Source: Pantoea piersonii (lineage in GTDB: Bacteria > Pseudomonadota > Gammaproteobacteria > Enterobacterales > Enterobacteriaceae). From it: DNA of 64,000 bases. Made by a program: the position numbers and the translations under genes. Below the pieces are notes generated by a model that was not told where the DNA came from, made no database searches, and was given only the letters and a program-made list of their open reading frames with translations. Positions 58,171 to 64,000 of this stretch are shown here, one piece after another (position 1 is the first letter of the stretch; the number at the start of each line of letters is the position of its first letter). Where the stretch lies: contig NZ_RARB01000002.1 in assembly GCF_003612015.1 (NCBI RefSeq), forward strand, positions 249,590-313,589, given 5' to 3'.

Positions 58171-59082
58171 TTAACGGCTTTTTAAATAGACCTGTAAATT
58201 CACATTCACTGCGTTAAGCAGCGGGACGCTGACGCCATGGCGCGCCGCGCGCTCAACCAGATCGCCGATCACCTGTTCCGCTTCAATATCGTATCCCTGC
58301 GTTAAATCGCGGTACATCGAAGAGGTCATCGGCGTGGCGGGGTTATTCAGCAGTTCCAGGATTTTTGCTGTCACCGCCGGGCGCGGCTGGTAGCCGTCGG
58401 CGGTAATGGTCGCCAGCACCTCGCTAAAGATGCCGCGCAGCAGCGCTTCGCCGCCATCGGCGGTAAGCACCTGCTGCGTATCGCCACGTGCCAGGCAGCA
58501 GACCGCGCCGAGCGTGCTCAGCAGCAGCCACTTCTCCCACAGTTCGCTGATAATATTGTCGGTAAAAAAGGTATCGACGCTGGCCGCGCGCAGCGCCTCA
58601 TCGACGCGCTGTAGCCGCGCATCGTTATGGCCGTCGAGCGCGCCGTAATAGATCTGATGCAGCGGCGTCATCTGCACCACTTCGCCCTGTTCGCCCAGCG
58701 TGGCGTTAATCTTCACCAGCCCGCCGATCGCTTTATCGCCGAAGCGTTCACGCAGCCTGTCGATATGGCGCATCCCGTTGAGGATCGGCATGATCAGCGT
58801 TTGCTCGCCGACGACGGGGGCAATGTCCTCTATCGCCTGCGCCAGGCCAAAGCTTTTCACCGTAAGGATAATCAGGTCGTACGTGCCGCTCAGCGATCCC
58901 GCCTGCGCCAGCTGCGGCTGAAGTTTCTCAACGCCCTGCGGCGTTCTCAGCACCAGCCCGTTCTCCTTTAGCTGCCTGAAGCGCCGCTCGCGCACCAGGA
59001 AAGTAACATCACACCCCGCCTGCGCCAGACGCGCGCCAAAATATCCGCCGGTGGCTCCGGCGCCCACGATAAGAATGCGCAT
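58171..59082 (-). CDS. 2-dehydropantoate 2-reductase family protein
   Basis: A 303-residue ApbA/PanE-fold NADPH-dependent ketoacid reductase. The N-terminal MRILIVGAGATGGYFGARLAQAG is the dinucleotide loop, LTVKSFGLAQAI carries the conserved Lys, and ISELWEKWLLLSTLGAVCCL holds the catalytic Lys region. SSMYRDLTQGYDIEAEQVIGDLVERA is the C-terminal signature. It may reduce ketopantoate or another 2-keto acid. It is probably not the main PanE, which normally lies elsewhere near thiI or yajQ in enterobacteria. It lies just downstream of the ArsR-type gene on the same strand, 73 bp away. Confidence 0.84.
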   Translation of the reverse strand: MRILIVGAGATGGYFGARLAQAGCDVTFLVRERRFRQLKENGLVLRTPQGVEKLQPQLAQAGSLSGTYDLIILTVKSFGLAQAIEDIAPVVGEQTLIMPILNGMRHIDRLRERFGDKAIGGLVKINATLGEQGEVVQMTPLHQIYYGALDGHNDARLQRVDEALRAASVDTFFTDNIISELWEKWLLLSTLGAVCCLARGDTQQVLTADGGEALLRGIFSEVLATITADGYQPRPAVTAKILELLNNPATPMTSSMYRDLTQGYDIEAEQVIGDLVERAARHGVSVPLLNAVNVNLQVYLKSR

Positions 59083-59155
59083 GATCGATTTTTTCCTTTG
59101 CTGTTGAACTCCCTACCTTAAAACCTGACGGCTGCGGTTGCCAGCGCCGCGTGGA

Positions 59156-59461
59156 TCAGCTGCGCGCTATCGCCGCCAGCAGGGCGGGGAGCAGGCCGGG
59201 AAAGCGCCGGTCCAGACAGTCGCGGCGCAGCGAAATCAGATTCTCTCGTCCGACGGGCCGCTGCCAGATGACGCCGCTGTCGCGCAATACGCGCCAGTGA
59301 TGGGTCATGGTCGATTTGGCAATTTCGCCGCGCAGCGCGTTGCAGCTCTGTTCGCCGTGCTGCGCCAGCGCCTGAAAAACCGCCAGTCGAATCGGATTGC
59401 CCAGCGCAAACAGTACATTTTCCAGTTTAATTTCGTGCGGCTGCGGATGATTTTCCAGCAT
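59156..59461 (-). CDS. ArsR-family winged-helix regulator
   Basis: A 101-residue helix-turn-helix protein: LFALGNPIRLAVFQALAQHGEQSCNALRGEIAKSTMTHHWRVLRDSGVIWQRPVGRENLISLRR covers the winged helix, with STMTHHWRVLRDSG as recognition helix. The only Cys residues (SCNAL and RRDCLDRR) are not placed as a classic CVC metal site, so it is likely a metal-independent member. It is divergent from the EF-G paralogue and upstream of the PanE-like gene, and probably controls one or both through the palindrome at 59507-59530. Confidence 0.85.
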   Translation of the reverse strand: MLENHPQPHEIKLENVLFALGNPIRLAVFQALAQHGEQSCNALRGEIAKSTMTHHWRVLRDSGVIWQRPVGRENLISLRRDCLDRRFPGLLPALLAAIARS

Positions 59462-59506
59462 GGTCTTCCTGTTCTACGCTCTATGAGTTGTGCAATTATA
59501 GCTCAA

Positions 59507-59530
59507 ACTGTTCGTATTTAGTCGTACAGT
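59507..59530. promoter_or_regulatory. Candidate ArsR-type operator
   Basis: ACTGTTCG and CGTACAGT (59507-59514 and 59523-59530) form an inverted repeat with 7 of 8 matched positions per arm. It lies between the divergent regulator and EF-G paralogue genes, 46 bp from the regulator start. Confidence 0.5.
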
Positions 59531-59602
59531 GAGCGTAAGCTGATCTGCGACGACGCGCAATCGTGCGCGCCGCACCACGAGTCAACAGACTAAGGACGCA
59601 TC

Positions 59603-61699
59603 ATGCCCCGAACACTTCCCGTTGAGCGTTACCGCAACATCGGCATCTCCGCGCATATTGATGCCGGTAAAACCACCACGACCGAGCGCATTCTGTTTTA
59701 TACCGGAATGAGCCACAAGCTGGGTGAGGTGCACGATGGCGCCGCAACGACCGACTGGATGGCGCAGGAGCAGGAGCGCGGCATCACCATTACTTCGGCG
59801 GCGGTCAGCTGTTTCTGGCCCGGCATGGACGGCAGTTTCTCGCCGCATCGCATCAATATTATCGACACGCCCGGCCACGTTGACTTTACCATTGAAGTTG
59901 AGCGTTCGATGCGCGTGCTGGACGGCGCGGTGATGGTCTATGACGCCGTCGGCGGCGTGCAGCCGCAGTCGGAAACCGTGTGGCGGCAGGCCAATAAATA
60001 TCACGTACCGCGCCTGGCGTTCGTCAACAAAATGGATCGGCAGGGCGCGGACTTCTTTCGTGTGGTGCAGATGATGAAAGATCGCCTCAGCGCCAACCCG
60101 GTGCCGATCGTCATCCCCATCGGCGCGGAAGAGCACTTCAGCGGCGTGGTCGATCTGCTGAAAATGCAGGCGATCTACTGGGACGACGCGTCGCAGGGCA
60201 TGAGCTTCAGCTATGCGCCGATCCCGGACGGCCTGCGCGAAGAGGCGACCCTGTGGCGCGAAAAAATGGTGTCGGCGGCGGCCGAGGCGAGCGACGAGCT
60301 GATGGAGGCCTGGCTGGAAAGCGGCGATCTGGAGCATGACCAGATTATCGCCGGTCTGCGCCAGCGCACGCTACGCAACGAAATACAGCCGATGCTGTGC
60401 GGCAGCGCGTTCAAGAACAAAGGCGTACAGCGCATGCTGGATGCGGTGGTCGAGCTGATGCCGTCGCCGGCGGATATTCCCGCGATCAAGGGCACAGATG
60501 AAAAAGGCAACGAGGCGGAGCGGCATCCGAGCGACGATGAGCCTTTTTCCGCGCTGGCGTTCAAGCTGATGAGCGATCCCTTCGTCGGACAGCTTACTTT
60601 TGTGCGCGTCTATTCCGGCGTGCTGCGCAAAGGCGACAGCGTCTGGAATGCGGTGAAGGGTAAAAAAGAGCGTATCGGACGCATCGTCCAGATGCATGCC
60701 AACGCGCGTCATGAAATTGAAGAGATCCGCGCCGGGGATATCGCCGCCTGCGTCGGGCTGAAAGAGGTGACGACCGGCGAAACGCTGTGTGATCCTAATG
60801 CCATCATCACGCTGGAGCGCATGGAGTTTCCGGAGCCGGTGATCTCGCTCTCAATCGAGCCGAAAACCAAAGGCGATCAGGAGAAGATGAGCCTGGCGCT
60901 GCAGCGGCTGGCGGCGGAAGATCCCTCGTTTCGGCTGCATACCGATGAGGAGTCTGGTCAGGCGATTATTTCCGGTATGGGCGAGCTGCACCTGGAGATT
61001 ATCGTGGACCGTCTGAAACGTGAATTTGGCGTTGAAGCGAATATTGGCCGTCCGCAGGTAACCTACCGTGAAACCTTGCGCAAAGCGGCGCGCGAGGTAG
61101 AGGGCAAATTTGTGCGTCAGTCCGGCGGTAAAGGGCAGTATGGTCATGTGGTGCTGACGCTCGAGCCGCTGGAGCCGGGCGGCGGCTTTGTGTTTGAAGA
61201 CGCCACCAAAGGCGGCGTGGTGCCGCGCGAATATATCCCGTCGGTGGAAAAAGGTATCCGCGAGGCGCTGAACAGCGGCGTGATTGCCGGTTACCCGATA
61301 GTGGATGTGAAGGCGATCCTCACCTTCGGCTCCTACCACGACGTCGACTCCTCGGAGATGGCATTCCGCATGGCGGCGATTCTGGGCTTTCGCGCGGCGG
61401 CGAAGCAGGCCGATCCGGTGCTGCTGGAGCCGGTCATGAAAGTCGAGGTAGAGACGCCGGAAGAGTATGCGGGCGGCATTATGGGCGACCTCTCGTCGCG
61501 TCGCGGGCATGTGCAGGGCATGGATGAGCACTTCGGCGGGCGTATTATTCGCGCTGAAGTGCCGCTGGCGGAGATGTTTGGCTACTCTACTTCGCTGCGC
61601 TCGCTAACGCAGGGCCGCGCCACCTACAGCATGGAGTTCGCCCACTACGCCCAGGCGCCGCGTCAGGTGGCCGACGCGGTGGTCGCAGCGCGTCACTGA
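59603..61699 (+). CDS. Stand-alone second elongation factor G (EF-G paralogue)
   Basis: A 698-residue complete EF-G-type GTPase. G1 is AHIDAGKT at 17-24, followed by [13 protein letters not shown] (switch I end), DTPGHVDF (G3), NKMDR (G4) and GSAF (G5). Domain II and the EF-G domain IV/V signatures ([53 protein letters not shown]) are present. It is clearly diverged from the enterobacterial housekeeping FusA (many replacements, a few residues shorter) and is not in an rpsL-rpsG-fusA-tuf operon. It may be a translocation, recycling or drug-tolerance variant. The ArsR-type gene is divergent. Confidence 0.9.
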   Translation: MPRTLPVERYRNIGISAHIDAGKTTTTERILFYTGMSHKLGEVHDGAATTDWMAQEQERGITITSAAVSCFWPGMDGSFSPHRINIIDTPGHVDFTIEVERSMRVLDGAVMVYDAVGGVQPQSETVWRQANKYHVPRLAFVNKMDRQGADFFRVVQMMKDRLSANPVPIVIPIGAEEHFSGVVDLLKMQAIYWDDASQGMSFSYAPIPDGLREEATLWREKMVSAAAEASDELMEAWLESGDLEHDQIIAGLRQRTLRNEIQPMLCGSAFKNKGVQRMLDAVVELMPSPADIPAIKGTDEKGNEAERHPSDDEPFSALAFKLMSDPFVGQLTFVRVYSGVLRKGDSVWNAVKGKKERIGRIVQMHANARHEIEEIRAGDIAACVGLKEVTTGETLCDPNAIITLERMEFPEPVISLSIEPKTKGDQEKMSLALQRLAAEDPSFRLHTDEESGQAIISGMGELHLEIIVDRLKREFGVEANIGRPQVTYRETLRKAAREVEGKFVRQSGGKGQYGHVVLTLEPLEPGGGFVFEDATKGGVVPREYIPSVEKGIREALNSGVIAGYPIVDVKAILTFGSYHDVDSSEMAFRMAAILGFRAAAKQADPVLLEPVMKVEVETPEEYAGGIMGDLSSRRGHVQGMDEHFGGRIIRAEVPLAEMFGYSTSLRSLTQGRATYSMEFAHYAQAPRQVADAVVAARH

Positions 61700-61700
61700 G

Positions 61701-62459
61701 TTACAGGCAGGTCACGCCATGCGCGGCGGCCTGCTCCTCCCAGCGTTTTATTTCGTTATAGGCAGCGCGTTCCGGCACGGTGAATCCACTGATAAAGCTG
61801 TCGCGCGCCGCCTTTTCCTCTGCAAACTGCGTGAGTACGCGGCGCAGCGTCGCCAGCGTCTGCGCATCAGTCTGCGCCGAGGCGATCAGCGGCGGGGCGG
61901 GGCAGAGCGGCGTTTCGCCGACAATCGCCAGCGGCGCCAGCTCGTGCGGGGCATGGCGTCGCAACAGCGCCCAGCTAAGGCAATCGATCGCCGCGATATC
62001 CGCTTTGCCCGCGCGCAGATCCGCCAGCGACTGGCGATGGCTGCCGCTCAACAACGTGGAGCTGAAAAAGCGGCCCGCTTGCGCCAGCGGCGCAATAAGA
62101 TAGCGCAGCGCGTTATAGCCGGAGTGGGAATCGACGCTGTTCGCCACCGCCCGACGGCCGCGAAAATCCGCTAACGCGCAATCCTCATCCTCCTGACGCG
62201 CGACCAGCCAGCTACGGTAGCGTGCGCCGTCACACCCCGGCGCGCTGAGCTGAAACGCGCCGACCAGCTGCACGTCAGGCAGCATCGTCACCAGCGGATA
62301 GCCACAGGTCTGGCTCAGCAGCAGGTCGTCAGCGCGCCAGTGCGCCAGCAGATCCGCAGGCCACTCAACCTCCGCCCGCAGGCGCTGCGCCAGAATGCCG
62401 GTCAACGCCCGCGTGTCGGGATGATGAATGTCGTACATCGGTAACGAAAGCCGTTTCAT
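61701..62459 (-). CDS. PhnD-like phosphate/phosphonate-type substrate-binding domain protein without signal peptide
   Basis: A 252-residue protein of the PhnD/SsuA/transferrin-like periplasmic-binding fold: SLPMYDIHHPDTRALTGILAQRL, LLLSQTCGYPL, CALADFRGRRAVANSVDSHSGYNALRYLIAPL, LRAGKADIAAIDCLSWALL. It begins MKRLSLPMYD at ATG 62459 behind AGGAG, with no signal peptide; the in-frame extension to 62549 has none either. It may therefore be cytoplasmic or a regulatory relic. No ABC transporter genes adjoin. Ligand unknown. It converges with the EF-G paralogue with only 1 bp between them. Confidence 0.8.
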   Translation of the reverse strand: MKRLSLPMYDIHHPDTRALTGILAQRLRAEVEWPADLLAHWRADDLLLSQTCGYPLVTMLPDVQLVGAFQLSAPGCDGARYRSWLVARQEDEDCALADFRGRRAVANSVDSHSGYNALRYLIAPLAQAGRFFSSTLLSGSHRQSLADLRAGKADIAAIDCLSWALLRRHAPHELAPLAIVGETPLCPAPPLIASAQTDAQTLATLRRVLTQFAEEKAARDSFISGFTVPERAAYNEIKRWEEQAAAHGVTCL

Positions 62460-62612
62460 GCCGTCACTCCTGTTGTCTGTCAGAGGGCGTGAGAGTCTGC
62501 TGGCCTGGGTGAAAAACGTTTGTCCCTTTCGGTCTGATCCGGCGCGCAAGCCGCAGCAGATAAACCCTGCGCCAGGATGACGAAAAAGAGAAGGCTTATC
62601 AGGAATTAACTT

Positions 62613-62738
62613 ATGTCGAAAAAGTTGATGATACGGTTGAAAACTATTGGCTATCAGTACAGGCGCGGCTGTCGTAACCTTTGGTCATCGAATCTTATCT
62701 CTCACGCAGCGGCGAAGTTTGCCCGCGAAAGGAACTGA
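62613..62738 (+). CDS. Possible 41-residue basic small ORF before the flavin oxidoreductase
   Basis: ATG 62613 has AGGA at 62601-62604 and opens a 41-codon frame (MSKKLMIRLKTIGYQYRRGC to FARERN) that stops 3 bp before the start of the next gene. It is very basic, with no recognised domain. It could be a translated leader coupled to the oxidoreductase, or chance. There is no other gene in 62460-62741. Confidence 0.3.
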   Translation: MSKKLMIRLKTIGYQYRRGCRNLWSSNLISHAAAKFARERN

Positions 62739-62741
62739 ATT

Positions 62742-63764
62742 ATGAAAAAGATTGGCTTCTTATCCTTCGGTCACTGGACTCCCTCTTCACAATCCGCCAC
62801 CCGCTCTGCGCAGGATGTGCTGTTGCAGTCTATCGACCTTGCGGTCGCCGCTGAAGAGCTGGGTGCAGATGGCGCTTACTTCCGCGTGCACCACTTTGCC
62901 CGTCAGCTCAGCTCGCCGTTCCCGCTGCTGGCGGCGGTCGGCGCGCGCACCAGTAAAATTGAGATTGGCACCGGCGTTATCGATATGCGCTACGAAAACC
63001 CGCTCTATATGGCGGAGGATGCAGGCTCGGCGGACCTGATCGCTAACGGGCGCCTTCAGCTCGGCATCAGCCGCGGCTCGCCGGAGCAGGTGGTAGAAGG
63101 CTACCGCTACTTCGGCTATGCGCCGCAAGAGGGCGAAACCGATGCCGATATGGGCCGCCGTCATACTGAAGCATTTTTAGAGGTGCTGCGCGGCGAAGGT
63201 TTCGCTAAGCCCAACCCGCAGCCGATGTTCCCGAACCCGCCGGGCCTGCTGCGCCTGGAGCCTTTCTCTGAAGGACTGCGCGAGCGCATCTGGTGGGGGT
63301 CCGGCTCTAACGCGACGGCGGAGTGGGCAGCGAAAATGGGCATGAACCTGCAAAGCTCCACGCTGAAAGATGACGAGACCGGCGAGCCGTTCCACGTTCA
63401 GCAGGCGAAACAGATCCGCGCCTACCGCGAAGCCTGGAAAGCGGCGGGGCATACGCGTGAGCCGCGCGTATCGGTCAGCCGCAGCATCTTCGCGCTGGTT
63501 AACGATATGGACCGCGCCTACTTTGGCCGCAGCGGCCAGGAGCAGGACTCCGTCGGTTTCCTTGATGAGAAGACGCGCGCCATTTTCGGCCGCAGCTACG
63601 CGGCGGAGCCGGAAGCGCTGATTAAACAGCTGGCGCAGGATGAGGCCATCGCCGAAGCGGACACGCTGCTGCTGACGGTGCCGAACCAGCTTGGCGTGGC
63701 GTACAACGCGCACGTTATCGAAGCGATTCTGAAATATGTCGCCCCGGAGCTGGGCTGGCGCTAA
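62742..63764 (+). CDS. Luciferase-like (LLM class) flavin-dependent oxidoreductase
   Basis: A 340-residue TIM-barrel flavoprotein of the bacterial luciferase family. Landmarks: MKKIGFLSFGHWTPSS at the N-terminus, ELGADGAYFRVHHFARQLSSPFPLLAAVGARTSKIEIGTGVIDMRYENPLYMAEDAGSADLIANGRLQLGISRGSP (the substrate and flavin pocket with His pair and SRGSP), and ERIWWGSGSNATAEWAAKMG. It would use reduced FMN and oxygen on an unknown small molecule. GAAAGGA lies upstream of the ATG at 62742. It is a single gene with its own terminator. Confidence 0.86.
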   Translation: MKKIGFLSFGHWTPSSQSATRSAQDVLLQSIDLAVAAEELGADGAYFRVHHFARQLSSPFPLLAAVGARTSKIEIGTGVIDMRYENPLYMAEDAGSADLIANGRLQLGISRGSPEQVVEGYRYFGYAPQEGETDADMGRRHTEAFLEVLRGEGFAKPNPQPMFPNPPGLLRLEPFSEGLRERIWWGSGSNATAEWAAKMGMNLQSSTLKDDETGEPFHVQQAKQIRAYREAWKAAGHTREPRVSVSRSIFALVNDMDRAYFGRSGQEQDSVGFLDEKTRAIFGRSYAAEPEALIKQLAQDEAIAEADTLLLTVPNQLGVAYNAHVIEAILKYVAPELGWR

Positions 63765-63774
63765 GTATGAAGAG

Positions 63775-63796
63775 GGCGGCTGCGGCCGCCTTTTTT
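63775..63796 (+). terminator. Terminator of the flavin oxidoreductase gene
   Basis: GGCGGC (63775-63780) and GCCGCC (63785-63790) pair around TGCG and are followed by six Ts. Confidence 0.88.
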
Positions 63797-64000
63797 ATTA
63801 TAAATTGTTATTCTTAAGCTCTTTTCCCTCTCTCTGGCGTTGTCAGGCACTCTTATCGGTTCGGCTCAAGTTAATCTTTCCGCGGCAACCAGACCTGCCT
63901 CCTGATCGGGAATCATCTGTGCAGCGCGCGCCACTCCGGTTATGATTTCGTCTCTGTCTGAATGGATGGCCGCGAGAAGCAAGGAGGAACTATCAGCCGC
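63797..64000. other. Unassigned right edge
   Basis: I see no identifiable gene in the last 204 bases. Near the end AAGGAGG (63981-63987) resembles a strong ribosome-binding site. Two ATGs (63962 and 63966) open frames that leave the window, so a plus-strand gene may begin at or just beyond the edge. Confidence 0.3.

Noticed and set aside
59603..61699. Calling this the housekeeping fusA
   Set aside because: It is not in the str operon and differs from the very conserved enterobacterial EF-G at many positions.

Overview
The window looks like a chromosomal segment of an Erwiniaceae enterobacterium (Pantoea, Mixta or Erwinia). Three things point there. The gene order follows the E. coli 44-45 min region (galF, O-antigen genes, gnd, his operon, yeeZ, plaP, sbcB, dacD, yeeA, yeeX). 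The first genes match the end of an amylovoran/stewartan (ams/cps) exopolysaccharide cluster. A three-subunit gluconate-type dehydrogenase is present. The genus is inferred, not proven.

Layout. 1-4160: end of an amsF(?)-amsJ-amsK-amsL type exopolysaccharide operon, closed by a terminator. 4280-6400: galF and galE (UDP-glucose/galactose supply). 6400-19900: a visibly AT-richer O-antigen island. It has a long non-coding leader with a JUMPstart/ops element for RfaH, the dTDP-L-rhamnose genes rfbBDAC, an ABC exporter (wzm, wzt with a carbohydrate-binding tail), one 1657-residue multidomain protein and two GT2 glycosyltransferases. gnd follows. 21380-24120: a desuccinylase-like peptidase, an orphan amino-acid binding protein and yeaK, all on the minus strand. 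24198-31500: the complete hisLGDCBHAFIE operon on the minus strand, with its His-rich leader, attenuator and promoter. 31577-38412: yeeZ, then a putrescine module (puuB, puuR, puuD divergent from puuA, then the putrescine importer plaP). 38411-46982: a class A type acid phosphatase and a ygbI-ygbJKLMN-like four-carbon acid sugar (threonate) catabolic operon ending in a Gfo/Idh oxidoreductase. 47010-50652: sbcB, a HicAB toxin-antitoxin pair and dacD. 50687-54413: a membrane-bound gluconate dehydrogenase-like operon. 54597-64000: yeeA, yeeX, a true lacI-like repressor, ydcF, a ketopantoate reductase-like gene, an ArsR-type regulator divergent from a stand-alone second EF-G, a PhnD-like binding protein and a luciferase-like flavin oxidoreductase.

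The most interesting object is the 1657-residue protein at 12856-17829. Its first ~700 residues have the architecture of WbdD, the chain terminator and length ruler of ABC-exported O-antigens (methyltransferase, kinase-like domain, coiled coil). The rest carries an RgpF-type rhamnan-synthesis domain and a HAD hydrolase domain. With rmlBDAC, Wzm and Wzt-CBM next to it, this suggests a rhamnose-containing O-antigen whose polymerisation and termination functions are fused in one chain.

Regulatory DNA that can be read directly includes the ops element, two terminator-like hairpins inside the O-antigen operon, the his promoter/attenuator, a widely spaced 12-bp inverted repeat overlapping a good puuA promoter, an operator-like palindrome between arsR and the EF-G paralogue, and a YoeI-like small ORF overlapping the start of plaP. 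I saw no tRNA, rRNA, CRISPR array or insertion sequence.
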